This document shows positions 54,740 through 63,893 of a DNA stretch of 64,000 nt, piece after piece; the first letter of the stretch is position 1; the number at the start of each line of letters is the position of its first letter. A model generated the notes under the pieces. That model searched no databases, was not told where the DNA came from, and saw nothing but the letters and a program-made list of their open reading frames with translations. A program made the position numbers and the translations under genes. This stretch comes from Rhodobacteraceae bacterium DSL-40 (lineage in GTDB: Bacteria > Pseudomonadota > Alphaproteobacteria > Rhodobacterales > Rhodobacteraceae). The stretch lies in assembly GCA_003258405.1 (NCBI GenBank), contig QKPN01000003.1:1-64000 (forward strand). The letters are read 5' to 3'.

Positions 54740-55435
54740 TCAGACGGTCATGTGGCGCTGGACTTCGGTTTCGTCGACCTCGCCCTTGGCGCCGGCGAGC
54801 ACGATGGCGCCGCGGTCCATCACCGCGTAGCGGTCGGCGAGCTCGGTTGCGAACTCGAAATACTGCTCGACGAGGATGATCGCCATGCGGCCCTGTTCGC
54901 GCAGGTAGGAGATCGCGCGGCCGATGTCCTTGATGACGGAGGGCTGGATGCCCTCGGTGGGCTCGTCCATCAGCAGCACCTTGGGGTTCGTCACCAGCGC
55001 CCGGCCGATGGCGAGCTGCTGCTGCTGGCCGCCGGAGAGGTCGCCGCCGCGGCGCCCGAGCATCTCCTTCAGCACCGGGAAGAGCTCGTAGACCGTCTCG
55101 GGCACGCGGCGCTCGGCGCGGGGCAGCAACGAGAAGCCGGTCTCGAGGTTTTCCTTCACCGTCAGCAGCGGGAAGATCTCGCGGCCCTGCGGGACGGTGG
55201 CGATGCCGAGCTTCGCGCGCTGGTCGGGGCGCAGGCGGCTCACGTCCTGGCCGTCGAGCATCACCTTGCCGCCGCTGATGCCGCAGCGGCCGGAGATCGC
55301 GCGCATGAGCGAGGTCTTTCCCACGCCGTTGCGGCCGAGCACGCAGGTGACCTTGCCGATCTCGGCGGTCACGGTGATGTTCTTCAGCGCCTGGGCGGCG
55401 CCGTAGTGGAGGTTCATGTTTTCGACGGTCAGCAT
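54740..55435 (-). CDS. urtE: Urea ABC transporter ATP-binding subunit UrtE
   Basis: The 231-residue ABC ATPase is of the LivF type: Walker A GRNGVGKT, signature LSGGQQQQLAIGRALV, Walker B LLMDEPTEGIQPSVI. The TEGIQPS stretch is typical of UrtE. It is the last gene of urtABCDE, 1 nt after urtD. Confidence 0.94.
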   Translation of the reverse strand: MLTVENMNLHYGAAQALKNITVTAEIGKVTCVLGRNGVGKTSLMRAISGRCGISGGKVMLDGQDVSRLRPDQRAKLGIATVPQGREIFPLLTVKENLETGFSLLPRAERRVPETVYELFPVLKEMLGRRGGDLSGGQQQQLAIGRALVTNPKVLLMDEPTEGIQPSVIKDIGRAISYLREQGRMAIILVEQYFEFATELADRYAVMDRGAIVLAGAKGEVDETEVQRHMTV

Positions 55436-55436
55436 C

Positions 55437-56216
55437 TCAGCGCCCCAGATAGACTTCGACGACTTCCGGATTCGCCGCGACATGGTCGAGCGAGCCTTCG
55501 GCGAGGACATGGCCGCGATGGAGCACCGTGACCTTGCAATCGAGCGCGCGCACGAAGTCCATGTCGTGTTCGATCACGACGATCGAGTGCTTGCCCTTGA
55601 GCGAGCGCAGGAGCTCGGCGGTGCGCATGGTCTCGGCGTCGGTCATGCCGGCGGCGGGCTCGTCCACCAGGAGGAGCTGCGGGTCCTGCGCCAGCAGCAT
55701 GCCGATCTCGAGCCACTGCTTCTGGCCGTGGCTGAGCGAGCCCGCGAGCCGGTCGCGGTGCGCGGTCATCCGCACGGTTTCCATCAGCTCGTCGATCTTG
55801 GTGCGGTGCCCGCCGGTCAGCCGGTAGAAGAGGCTCGCCGGCACGCCGCGGTCGCCCGCGATCGCGAGGACGAAGTTGTCGTAGACCGTGAGCGTCTCGA
55901 AGACCGTGGGTTTCTGGAACTTCCGCCCGATCCCGAGGCGGGCGCTGCCGGCCTCGTCGATGCGGGTGAGGTCGATGGTGTTGTTCCAGACCACCTCGCC
56001 CGAATCCGGGCGGGTCTTGCCGGTGATGATGTCGAGCATCGTGGTCTTGCCCGCACCGTTCGGCCCCACCACGGCGCGCAGCTCGCCCTTCGCGATGTAG
56101 ATCGAGAGGTCGTTGATGGCCTTGTAGCCGTCGAAGCTGCGGTTGACGCCGTTGAGGTAGAGCTGCGTCGCGCCGGGGCCGCGGGGTTCGGCGCCCTCGT
56201 TGAGGATCTCGTTCAT
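55437..56216 (-). CDS. urtD: Urea ABC transporter ATP-binding subunit UrtD
   Basis: The 259-residue ABC ATPase of LivG type has Walker A GPNGAGKT, IGRKFQKPTVFE, signature LSHGQKQWLEIGMLL and Walker B LLVDEPAAGMTDAE. SHGQKQWLEIGM is characteristic of UrtD. Overlaps urtC by 4 nt. Confidence 0.95.
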   Translation of the reverse strand: MNEILNEGAEPRGPGATQLYLNGVNRSFDGYKAINDLSIYIAKGELRAVVGPNGAGKTTMLDIITGKTRPDSGEVVWNNTIDLTRIDEAGSARLGIGRKFQKPTVFETLTVYDNFVLAIAGDRGVPASLFYRLTGGHRTKIDELMETVRMTAHRDRLAGSLSHGQKQWLEIGMLLAQDPQLLLVDEPAAGMTDAETMRTAELLRSLKGKHSIVVIEHDMDFVRALDCKVTVLHRGHVLAEGSLDHVAANPEVVEVYLGR

Positions 56217-57340
56217 GCCTCGGCCTCCTTGGCGTCGGGTGCGGCGGCGATCGGGGCGGCGGCGCGCTTGCGGAAGGTGCCTTCGATGAGCCCGAGCACG
56301 CCCTGGGGCAGGAAGATGGTGACGACGATGAACATCGCCCCGAGCGCGAAGAGCCAGGCTTCGGGGAAGGCCGCGGTGAGCCAGCTTTCGGCGGCGGCGA
56401 CGATGAGCGCCCCCATGGCGGCGCCGACCAGCGTGCCGCGGCCGCCCAGCGCCACCCAGATCACGATGGCGATCGATTTGGCCGGGCTGAACTCGCCGGG
56501 GTTGATGATGCCGACCTGCGGCACGTAGAGCGCGCCGGCGATGCCGGCGAGCATCGCCGAGACGGTGAAGATGAAGAGCTTGTAGTGCTCGACCCGGTAG
56601 CCCATGAACCGCGTCCGGCTTTCGGCGTCGCGGATCGCGATGAGGATCTTGCCGTATTTCGAGGTGGTGATCCGCCGCCCGAGCAGCACGCCGAAGCCGA
56701 GCGCGAGGCCCGAGAGCACGAAGAGCGCGGCGCGGGTGGTGTCGGCCGAGAGGCTGAAGCCCAGCACGTCGCGGAAGTCGGTGAGGCCGTTGTTGCCGCC
56801 GAAGCCCATCTCGTTGCGGAAGAAGGCGAGCAGGAGCGCATAGGTGAGCGCCTGGGTGATGATGGAGAGGTAGACGCCCGTCACCCGCGAGCGGAAGGCG
56901 AACCAGCCGAAGATGAAGGCGAGCAGCCCCGGCACGAGCAGCACCATGAGGCAGGCGAACCAGAACATGTCGAAGCCGTGCCAGAACCAGGGCAGCTTGT
57001 CGTAGCCGAGGAAGACCATGAAATCGGGCAGGACCGGGTTGGCGTAGACACCGCGGTCGCCGATCTCGCGCATGAGGTGCATCCCCATCGCGTAGCCGCC
57101 GAGCGCGAAGAAGGCGCCGTGGCCGAGCGAGAGGATGCCGCAGTAGCCCCAGACGAGATCGAGGGCGACGGCGAGCAGCGCGTAGCAGAGATACTTGCCG
57201 AGCAGCGCGACGATATGGCTCGGCACATGGCCGGCGCTTCCGGGCGCGACCATGAGATTGCCGAGCGGCACCAGCACGATGACGGCGAAGAGGATCGCGA
57301 GGAAGATGCCGATGCGCGGCGAGATGAGCTTTTCCGGCAT
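56213..57340 (-). CDS. urtC: Urea ABC transporter permease UrtC
   Basis: The 375-residue permease of LivM type has about ten hydrophobic segments and motifs LVWGYCGILSLGHGAFFALGG and GFGGNNGLTDF, then IAVRDAE-like ILIAIRDAESRTRFMGY and VALGGRGTLVGA. It lies 4 nt downstream of urtB. Confidence 0.94.
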   Translation of the reverse strand: MPEKLISPRIGIFLAILFAVIVLVPLGNLMVAPGSAGHVPSHIVALLGKYLCYALLAVALDLVWGYCGILSLGHGAFFALGGYAMGMHLMREIGDRGVYANPVLPDFMVFLGYDKLPWFWHGFDMFWFACLMVLLVPGLLAFIFGWFAFRSRVTGVYLSIITQALTYALLLAFFRNEMGFGGNNGLTDFRDVLGFSLSADTTRAALFVLSGLALGFGVLLGRRITTSKYGKILIAIRDAESRTRFMGYRVEHYKLFIFTVSAMLAGIAGALYVPQVGIINPGEFSPAKSIAIVIWVALGGRGTLVGAAMGALIVAAAESWLTAAFPEAWLFALGAMFIVVTIFLPQGVLGLIEGTFRKRAAAPIAAAPDAKEAEA

Positions 57341-57344
57341 GGGC

Positions 57345-58946
57345 TCAGGACTCCACGGCGCGGCCGCGCTGCGGGAAGAGACCGCGCGGGCGTTTCTGGA
57401 TGAAGAGGATGATGAAGACGAGGATCAGGATCTTGCCCAGCACGGCACCGGCCCAGGGTTCGAGGAACTTGTTGGCGATGCCGAGCGAGAAGGCCGCGGC
57501 GAAGGTGCCCCAGAGGTTGCCGGCGCCGCCGAAGACCACGACGAGGAAGCTGTCGATGATGTAGGACTGGCCGAGGTTGGGGGAGACGTTGTCGATCTGG
57601 GAGAGTGCCACGCCCGCGAGCCCGGCGATGCCGGCGCCGAGGCCGAAGGTGAGCGCGTCCACCCGGCCGGTCGGGATGCCCATCTCCGCCGCCATGGCGC
57701 GGTTCTGGGTGACGGCGCGCATCTGCAGGCCCAGCGCGGTGCGCCGGAGCAGGGTCAGGAGGCCGAGGAAGACCACCACGGCGAAGATGATGATGTAGAA
57801 GCGGTTCCAGGTGACGGTCATCTCGCCGAACTGGAAGGCGCCCGACATCCAGGAGGGGTTGCCGACCTCCTGGTTGGTGGGGCCGAAGATCGTGCGCACC
57901 GTCTGTTGCAGGAGGAGGCTCACGCCCCAGGTGGCGAGCAGCGTCTCGAGCGGCCGGCCGTAGAGGTGGCGCACGATGCCGCGCTCGATGCCGACGCCGA
58001 TCGCGCCGGCGACGAGGAAGGCCGCGGGGGTGGCGATGAGCAGGGAATAGTCGAAGAGGCCATGCGCGTGTTCGCGGATCACGTCCTGCACCAGGAAGGT
58101 CGTGTAGGCGCCGATCATGATGAGCTCGCCATGGGCCATGTTGATGACCCCCATCACGCCGAAGGTGATGGCGAGGCCCACCGCGGCGAGGAGCAGCACC
58201 GAGCCGAGCGAGAGGCCGAACCAGATGTTCTGGACCTGGGCCCACATGGCGCGGGCGCGCTCGACATGGGTGATGCCGGCCTCGGCGGCCAGGGCGATCT
58301 CGGGTTCGGGGGAATTGCGGTAGGCGCCGAGGGCTGCGAGCGCCTCGCTGCCGCCGCGGGCCGCCACCGTCTTGATCGCGTCGACGCGGTCGGCGACGGG
58401 GGCCTCGGTCTCGAGCAGGGTGCGGGCGCGGGCCTCCTCGAGGGCGCGGGCGACGCCCGGATCCTTCTCGACGCCGAGCGCGATGTCGATCGCCTCGAGC
58501 TGGTCGGGGTCGGGCGACTTGAAGGCGGCATTGGCGGCGCTGAGGCGCCGGCCCGGATCGGGGTTGGTGAGGTTGAGCGTGCCGAGGGCGGCCTTGATGA
58601 CGCGCCGGAGGCCGTTGTTGATCTTGATCGCCTCGGTCGAGCGGCGCTCCACCGGGCCGAGATCGGCGCCGGTGAGCGGATCGGTCGCGGTCTGGCTGCC
58701 GCGGCGGCCGGTGACGATGACGACGGCGCCGTCGCTCTCGCGCACCTGCAGCTCGCGATCGCCGAGCGCGCGCAGCACCGGCGCGGCGCGCTCGTCGCCG
58801 GTCGCGGCGATCTCGCGCACCACCGTCTCGCGGTCGGAATAGTTGCCCTTGGGAAGCTGGGGCACCAGCTCCTCGAGGGTCTGGGCCATTGCCGGCGCGG
58901 CAAGGCACAGGCTCAGGAACAAGAAAAGAGAAGCCAGTTTACGCAT
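57345..58946 (-). CDS. urtB: Urea ABC transporter permease UrtB
   Basis: The 533-residue LivH-type permease has a signal peptide and a periplasmic helical extension of about 210 residues, including HEAT-like repeats (VVREIAATGDERAAPVLRALGD), before the membrane part (about 230-525, with GVMGVINMAHGELIMIGAY and FGGAGNLWGT). This extension is typical of UrtB. Start ATG 58946 opens the signal peptide; the upstream open frame overlaps urtA. Function of the extension is unknown. Confidence 0.93.
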   Translation of the reverse strand: MRKLASLFLFLSLCLAAPAMAQTLEELVPQLPKGNYSDRETVVREIAATGDERAAPVLRALGDRELQVRESDGAVVIVTGRRGSQTATDPLTGADLGPVERRSTEAIKINNGLRRVIKAALGTLNLTNPDPGRRLSAANAAFKSPDPDQLEAIDIALGVEKDPGVARALEEARARTLLETEAPVADRVDAIKTVAARGGSEALAALGAYRNSPEPEIALAAEAGITHVERARAMWAQVQNIWFGLSLGSVLLLAAVGLAITFGVMGVINMAHGELIMIGAYTTFLVQDVIREHAHGLFDYSLLIATPAAFLVAGAIGVGIERGIVRHLYGRPLETLLATWGVSLLLQQTVRTIFGPTNQEVGNPSWMSGAFQFGEMTVTWNRFYIIIFAVVVFLGLLTLLRRTALGLQMRAVTQNRAMAAEMGIPTGRVDALTFGLGAGIAGLAGVALSQIDNVSPNLGQSYIIDSFLVVVFGGAGNLWGTFAAAFSLGIANKFLEPWAGAVLGKILILVFIILFIQKRPRGLFPQRGRAVES

Positions 58947-59005
58947 GAGAGCCCTGCCCGCCTTGGTGTTGGGCCGCAGGAGAGGAGCCCCCTGCGGCCG
59001 GGGGT

Positions 59006-60301
59006 TCACTGGGTGGTCGCGCCGCCGCAGGTGCCGGTTTCGACGTTGAAGTTGCCGCAGGAGAGCGGCTCGCGCCAATCGGCGATCAGCTTGGCCGATT
59101 CCGGCAGGAAGTCGGACCATTCGTCGCCGAGCACGAGGCCGGGGGTTTCCCAGACGACCTCGAACTGGCCGTCATCCTGGATCTCGCCGACATAGACCGG
59201 CTTGGTGATGTGGTGGTTCGCCCCCATCGAGGAGATGCCGCCGGTGAGGTTCGGGACGGCCACGCCGACCATCGCGTCGATCACCGCGTCGGGATCGGTG
59301 GTGCCTGCCGCCTCGACCGCCTTCACCCACATGTTGAAGCCGATGTAATGGGCCTCCATCGGGTCGTTGGTGGTGCGGGCATCGTTGCCGGTGTAGGCGT
59401 GCCAGGCGTCGATGAAGTCGGCGTTCTCGTCGGTGTCGATCGACATGAAGTAGTTCCAGGCCGCGAGGTGGCCGACCAGCGGGCCGGTGTCGAGGCCCGC
59501 GAGCTCTTCCTCACCCACGGAGAAGGCGACGACGGGGATGTCGGTGGCGGAGATGCCCTGGTTGGCGAGCTCCTTGTAGAAGGGCACGTTGGCATCGCCG
59601 TTGATGGTCGAGACCACCGCGGTCTTCTTGCCGGCCGAGCCGAATTCCTTGATCTCGGAGACGATCGTCTGCCAGTCGGAATGGCCGAAGGGCGTGTAGT
59701 TGATCATGATGTCCTCGGGCGCCACGCCCGAATCCTTGAGATACTGCTCGAGGATCTGGTTCGTGGTGCGCGGATAGACATAGTCGGTGCCCGCGAGCAC
59801 CCAGCGCTCCACGCCTTCCTCTTCCATCAGGTAATCGACCGCCGGGATCGCCTGCTGGTTGGGTGCGGCCCCGGTGTAGAAGACGTTGCGCTGGCTTTCC
59901 TGGCCTTCGTACTGGACCGGGTAGAAGAGGATCGAGTTGAGTTCCTCGAAGACCGGGAGCACGGACTTGCGGCTCACCGAGGTCCAGCAGCCGAAGACCA
60001 CGTCGACGCCCTGGCCGGCGACGAGCTCGCGGGCCAGTTCGGCGAAGCGCGGCCAGTCGGAGGCGGGGTCGACGACCACCGGCTCGAGCTGCTTGCCGAG
60101 GACGCCGCCGTTGGCGTTCTGTTCCTCGATCAGCATCAGCATGGCGTCCTTGAGCGTGGTCTCGGAGATCGCCATCGTGCCGGAGAGCGAGTGCAGGATG
60201 CCCACCTTGATCGTCTCGTCGTCCTGGGCGTAGGCCGGGATCGCGGAGAGGCTGCCGGCCAGTGCCGCGCCCATCCAGAGGTTCCTGTAGCTGTTGCGCA
60301 T
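59006..60301 (-). CDS. urtA: Urea ABC transporter substrate-binding protein UrtA
   Basis: The 431-residue periplasmic protein has a signal peptide (cleavage near AYAQ, residue 25) and the UrtA/FmdD signature: VGILHSLSGTMAISE, VVFGCWTSVSRKSVLPVFEE, LFYPVQYEGQE and GTDYVYPRTTNQIL. It binds urea or short-chain amides at nitrogen limitation in characterised relatives. First gene of urtABCDE; urtB follows after 59 nt. No urease genes are in the window. Confidence 0.95.
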   Translation of the reverse strand: MRNSYRNLWMGAALAGSLSAIPAYAQDDETIKVGILHSLSGTMAISETTLKDAMLMLIEEQNANGGVLGKQLEPVVVDPASDWPRFAELARELVAGQGVDVVFGCWTSVSRKSVLPVFEELNSILFYPVQYEGQESQRNVFYTGAAPNQQAIPAVDYLMEEEGVERWVLAGTDYVYPRTTNQILEQYLKDSGVAPEDIMINYTPFGHSDWQTIVSEIKEFGSAGKKTAVVSTINGDANVPFYKELANQGISATDIPVVAFSVGEEELAGLDTGPLVGHLAAWNYFMSIDTDENADFIDAWHAYTGNDARTTNDPMEAHYIGFNMWVKAVEAAGTTDPDAVIDAMVGVAVPNLTGGISSMGANHHITKPVYVGEIQDDGQFEVVWETPGLVLGDEWSDFLPESAKLIADWREPLSCGNFNVETGTCGGATTQ

Positions 60302-60760
60302 GTCTTCTTCCGTCCTTGCTGACTGCATGTCGAATTGCGCCCGCACATCCCCCCTCAAGGCCTTCTCCCGGCCGGGCCCCATGCGATGCAGCGGGCGAAA
60401 ACTGCGAAGACACCGGAATTTTGGCAAGGTTATTCGCCCCTCTCAGGGCAGAGTTCGGAGAACAGGCCAATTGTTAGACAGCGTGACTTCGGAACGGCGA
60501 TTTCTTGTGCATATTATTCACGAGAACGTCATGGCGACCGGCGCCGGCGGCCGGAACGCCCGGAGCGGCGGCGCGGCAGGTTTCCCGCGCTGCGGCAGAT
60601 TTCGCCGCATTTGCCGCAGCTCGGGGTTTGCGCCGCGGCGCGCCAGCCCCTAGTCTGGCCCCGACCGGCGGGAGACCCACCCCGCCCCCTGCCGGCCCCG
60701 GACTGAAAGGCAAGGCCCCCGGCCCCAACGCGCGACCGCGCCCGGAGAGACACGAGATAC
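60302..60760. promoter_or_regulatory. Divergent urtA/pfkB upstream region
   Basis: No gene is supported in 459 nt. An A+T-rich part (60415-60530) likely holds the urtA promoter. GCTGCGGCA (60589-60597) can pair with TGCCGCAGC (60612-60620), a perfect 9-bp stem with a 14-nt loop on the pfkB side. I saw no NtrC-type site. Confidence 0.4.
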
Positions 60761-61729
60761 ATGAAGCCCATCGTCACCCTGACGCTGAACCCGTGCGTCG
60801 ACGGCTCCTGCGAGACCGAGACCGTGCATCCCACCCACAAGATCCGCACCAGCGGCGAGCGCTATGATCCCGGCGGCGGCGGCATCAACGTCGCCCGTGT
60901 CATCGCCGAGCTGGGCGGCGCGACGATCCCGATCTATTTCAGCGGCGGCTCGACCGGGGCGCTGCTCGACCAGCTGCTCTCGGGCCTGCCCTTCGAGGCG
61001 CACCCGATCCACATCGCCGACCAGACCCGGATCAGCCACGCGGTATACGAGCGCGCCACCGGGCTCGAATACCGCTTCACCCCGGACGGGCCGCGGGTGA
61101 CGGATGCCGAATGGGCCACCTGCCTCGACGTGATCCGGGGGCTCGATTTCGACTATATCGTCGCGAGCGGCTCCTGCCCGAAGGGGCTGCCGCTCACCTG
61201 CTACTGCGAGATCTCCGAGATCGCGCGGCAGAAGGGCGCGCGCTTCGTGCTCGACACCTCGGGCGCGGTCTTCCGCACCACGGTGGCCGCGGGCGGGATC
61301 CATCTCGCCAAGCCCAGCCTCGGCGAGCTGCGCGCGCTGCTTGGCCGGCCGCTCGACACCGCCGAGGAGATCGAGGCGGCAGCGCTCGAACTCACGGCCA
61401 CCGGCAAGGTCGAGTATCTCGCGGTGACCATGGGGCATGACGGCGCGCTGCTCGCGGGCGGCGGCGAGACCTGGTGGCTGCTGCCGCCGGAGGTCAAGGT
61501 GACGAGCGCCGTCGGCGCCGGCGACAGCTTTCTCGGCGCGATGCTCTGGGCGCTGTCGCAGGGCCGCGCGCCGGAGGATGCCTTCACCCTCGGCGTCGCG
61601 GCCGGCGCCGCGGCGGTCATAACGCCGGGCACCGAGCTCTGCCGCGCGGCGGACATCAACCGCTTCTACGCGCAGCTTCGCGCAAGCCCGGACCGCACGC
61701 GGCCCGTGGCCTATTCGATCTCCGGCTGA
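60761..61729 (+). CDS. PfkB-family hexose/phosphofructo kinase
   Basis: The 322-residue sugar kinase starts ILTLTLNP-like IVTLTLNPCVD, has GGGGINVARVIAELGG, the SGSCPKGLP segment and the catalytic GAGDSFLGAM (Asp as base). This pattern is of the 1-phosphofructokinase/6-phosphofructokinase-2/tagatose 6-phosphate kinase group, resembling E. coli Pfk-2. The exact phosphosugar is not certain. It is a single gene, convergent with the metal chaperone gene (21-nt gap). Confidence 0.88.
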   Translation: MKPIVTLTLNPCVDGSCETETVHPTHKIRTSGERYDPGGGGINVARVIAELGGATIPIYFSGGSTGALLDQLLSGLPFEAHPIHIADQTRISHAVYERATGLEYRFTPDGPRVTDAEWATCLDVIRGLDFDYIVASGSCPKGLPLTCYCEISEIARQKGARFVLDTSGAVFRTTVAAGGIHLAKPSLGELRALLGRPLDTAEEIEAAALELTATGKVEYLAVTMGHDGALLAGGGETWWLLPPEVKVTSAVGAGDSFLGAMLWALSQGRAPEDAFTLGVAAGAAAVITPGTELCRAADINRFYAQLRASPDRTRPVAYSISG

Positions 61730-61750
61730 GGCCGGAGACGGCGGCGCGCC

Positions 61751-61954
61751 TCAGGCGGGCGCGCCGGCAACCTCGTAGCCTTCCGCCGCGATCGCCGCGG
61801 CCACCGCCTCGCGCGCCGCGCCGGTCTCGACGCTGACCCGGCCGGCGGGGCGATCGATCACCACCTCGGCGCCGGGGTCGAGCGCGAGCACCGCCTTGCG
61901 GACCGCCGCCTCGCAATGGCCGCAGGTCATGCCCTTCACCTGAAATTCCGTCAT
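61751..61954 (-). CDS. Heavy-metal-associated domain protein (CopZ-like chaperone)
   Basis: The 67-residue protein is a single HMA domain with metal motif GMTCGHC (two cysteines binding Cu(I)), and the usual beta-alpha-beta-beta-alpha-beta length. Such chaperones hand copper to P-type ATPases, none of which is adjacent. Start at ATG 61954 (MTEFQVKGMTC) follows AAAGGGAATCGGAG. The open frame continues upstream into the riboswitch region but is not coding-like. Confidence 0.88.
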   Translation of the reverse strand: MTEFQVKGMTCGHCEAAVRKAVLALDPGAEVVIDRPAGRVSVETGAAREAVAAAIAAEGYEVAGAPA

Positions 61955-62076
61955 TGCTCCGATTCCCTTTCGCAACTGGATCTCCCGCCGGTCTGCACCC
62001 TTCCACCATGGGAAGGTCAAGCCCCCCCGGCGCGGGCGGGATGCGGCGGCCGGGCGACGGGGCGGCAAGAGGCCGC

Positions 62077-62082
62077 TTGACA
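62077..62082 (+). promoter_or_regulatory. Candidate -35 box of the riboswitch transcript
   Basis: A perfect TTGACA stands 29 nt before the riboswitch. A -10 at the right distance is poor (CATCTG after 18 nt), so the promoter is tentative. Confidence 0.35.
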
Positions 62083-62111
62083 ATGCCGCGCATCCGGCCG
62101 CATCTGCGCCT

Positions 62112-62297
62112 GCTGGTTCCTGTCCCAGGACAGGCGAAGAGGGAATGCGACAGGGGATCTTTTCCCGAAGCGCAGCCGCCCCCGCGACCGTGACCGGAGA
62201 GGCGCTCCGATGCCACTGGCCCGATGGGCCGGGAAGGTGGAGCCGCCGCAGGGCCCGAAAGGGCCCCGACTCCGCAAGCCGGGAGACCTGCCAGCAC
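62112..62297 (+). promoter_or_regulatory. Cobalamin riboswitch
   Basis: The conserved elements appear in order: GCTGGTTCC opening arm (from 62112), AAGAGGGAATGCGA, the GCCGCCCCCGCGACCGTGA core (62175-62193), GCCACTGG (62212-62219) and AAGCCGGGAGACCTGCC (62276-62292) closing with CCAGC, which pairs with the GCTGG opening. This RNA binds adenosylcobalamin or a relative and switches off B12-related genes. Downstream are DUF1636, cobW and cobN, a fitting target. Confidence 0.95.
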
Positions 62298-62375
62298 GAA
62301 GGACCATGATGCGGACGGGGTGATCCGCGACCGGCCTGGCACGGTGCCCCACCGCTTTGCCCGAGCTGCCGCCTC

Positions 62376-62400
62376 TCCCCGTTTCGCGCGAGCGAGGGGA
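62376..62400 (+). promoter_or_regulatory. Ribosome-binding-site hairpin of the riboswitch
   Basis: TCCCC (62376-62380) pairs with GGGGA (62396-62400), and inside, after a 3-nt bulge, TCGC (62384-62387) pairs with GCGA (62392-62395) around a GCGA tetraloop of the GNRA type. The 3' arm is the ribosome binding site 8 nt before the GTG at 62409. It would act as the translational off-state; the link to ligand binding is inferred. Confidence 0.6.
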
Positions 62401-62408
62401 ATGCGCTT

Positions 62409-62816
62409 GTGACTGGCACGACGAAAGACCCGGACGACTCCGAAGCCCCGGCCGCGGCGGCCGTGACGCTGGCCGTCTGCACCACCTGCCGCGCGGGCCT
62501 GCCCGTGCCGGAGGACGGGCTCGTGCCCGGCGCACGGATGTTTGCCGCGCTTTCGGCGGCGGACCTGCCCGAGGGCGTGCGGCTCCGCGGCGTCGAATGC
62601 CTCTCGGCCTGCGCGCGCGGCTGTGCGCTTGCGCTCTGTGCCGACGGGCGCTGGACCTATGTCTACGGCGATCTCGACCCGGAGGCGGATGTCGGCGCCA
62701 TTCTCGAGGGCGCGGCCGCCTATGCCGCCGCCCCCGACGGCATCGTGCCCTGGCGCGCGCGCCCCGTCATCTTCCGCAAGCAGTCGATCGCCCGTATCCC
62801 GCCCCTGGAGACCTGA
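62409..62816 (+). CDS. DUF1636 metal-binding protein
   Basis: The 135-residue protein matches the DUF1636 family, with cysteines in AVCTTCRAG and VECLSACARGC that recall thin ferredoxin-type metal sites, and the end FRKQSIARIPP. Family members accompany cobW/cobN in B12 clusters, perhaps in cobalt handling. It begins at GTG 62409 with GAGGGGA 8 nt upstream, inside a riboswitch-controlled leader. cobW follows 5 nt after the stop. Confidence 0.85.
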   Translation: MTGTTKDPDDSEAPAAAAVTLAVCTTCRAGLPVPEDGLVPGARMFAALSAADLPEGVRLRGVECLSACARGCALALCADGRWTYVYGDLDPEADVGAILEGAAAYAAAPDGIVPWRARPVIFRKQSIARIPPLET

Positions 62817-62821
62817 GCCCC

Positions 62822-63880
62822 ATGTCCACGCTCGAAAAGACCCCCGTCACCGTCATCACCGGCTTTCTCGGAGCGGGCAAGACCACGCTCATCCGCCATC
62901 TGATGGCCAATCCGGAGGGGCGCCGGCTCGCCGTTGTCGTCAACGAATTCGGCACGGCCGGCGTCGATGGCGACATCCTGCGGAGCTGCGCCGATGCCGC
63001 CTGCCCGGCCGAGAACATCGTCGAGCTGGCCAACGGCTGCATCTGCTGCACCGTGGCCGACGATTTCATCCCGACGATCGAGGCGCTGATGGCGCTGCCG
63101 CAGCGGCCCGATCACATCCTGATCGAGACCTCGGGTCTTGCGCTGCCGAAGCCGCTCCTGAAGGCCTTCGACTGGCCGGCGATCCGCTCGCGCATCACCG
63201 TCGACGGGGTGATCGCGGTGGCCGATGCCGAGGCGGTGGCGGCGGGCCGCTTCGCGCCCGATCCGGCGGCGGTCGATGCCCAGCGCGCGGCGGACGAGAG
63301 CATCGACCACGAGACGCCGCTCTCGGAGGTCTTCGAGGACCAGATCGCCTGCGCCGATATCGTGCTGCTCTCCAAGGCCGATCTCGCCGGGCCAGCGGGG
63401 CTCGCCGCGGCGGAGGCCGCGATCCGGGCCGAGCTCGGCCGCGCCCTGCCCGTTCTCGCGATGGAGGAGGGCCGGATCGACGCGCGCGTGATCCTCGGGC
63501 TCGGCGCGGCGGCGGAGGACGATCTCGCCGCGCGGCCCTCGCATCACGACGGCGCGGAGGATCACGAGCATGACGATTTCGACTCCGTCGTCATCGACGT
63601 GGCCGAGATCGCCGACCCCGAGGCGATTGCCGAGGCGGTGCGTGATCTCGCCCGGAGCCGCAACATCCTGCGGGTGAAGGGCCATGTCGCGGTCGCGGGC
63701 AAGCCGATGCGGCTCCTGGTGCAGGCGGTGGGCGCGCGGGTGCGGACCCAGTACGACCGGCCCTGGGGCACGGCGGCGCGACAGGGCCGGCTCGTGGTGA
63801 TCGCCGAGCACGACGACATCGACGCGGCCGCGATCCGGGCCGATCTCGACCGCGCGCTCGGCGCCGTCGCCGCGGAGTAA
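62822..63880 (+). CDS. cobW: CobW-family GTPase
   Basis: CobW is a G3E-family P-loop GTPase thought to deliver cobalt to the CobNST chelatase in aerobic B12 synthesis. The 352-residue protein has Walker A GFLGAGKTT, the metal-binding NGCICC, the TSGLALPKP switch, NKAD-like SKAD, a His/Asp-rich patch (SHHDGAEDHEHDD) and the C-terminal CobW domain. It lies between DUF1636 and cobN. Confidence 0.94.
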   Translation: MSTLEKTPVTVITGFLGAGKTTLIRHLMANPEGRRLAVVVNEFGTAGVDGDILRSCADAACPAENIVELANGCICCTVADDFIPTIEALMALPQRPDHILIETSGLALPKPLLKAFDWPAIRSRITVDGVIAVADAEAVAAGRFAPDPAAVDAQRAADESIDHETPLSEVFEDQIACADIVLLSKADLAGPAGLAAAEAAIRAELGRALPVLAMEEGRIDARVILGLGAAAEDDLAARPSHHDGAEDHEHDDFDSVVIDVAEIADPEAIAEAVRDLARSRNILRVKGHVAVAGKPMRLLVQAVGARVRTQYDRPWGTAARQGRLVVIAEHDDIDAAAIRADLDRALGAVAAE

Positions 63881-63893
63881 GGCAGACGCTCCG

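Noticed and set aside
61955-62485. N-terminal extension of the CopZ-like protein in the same open frame
   Set aside because: The upstream frame runs antisense through the cobalamin riboswitch; the HMA domain starts at the ATG 61954.
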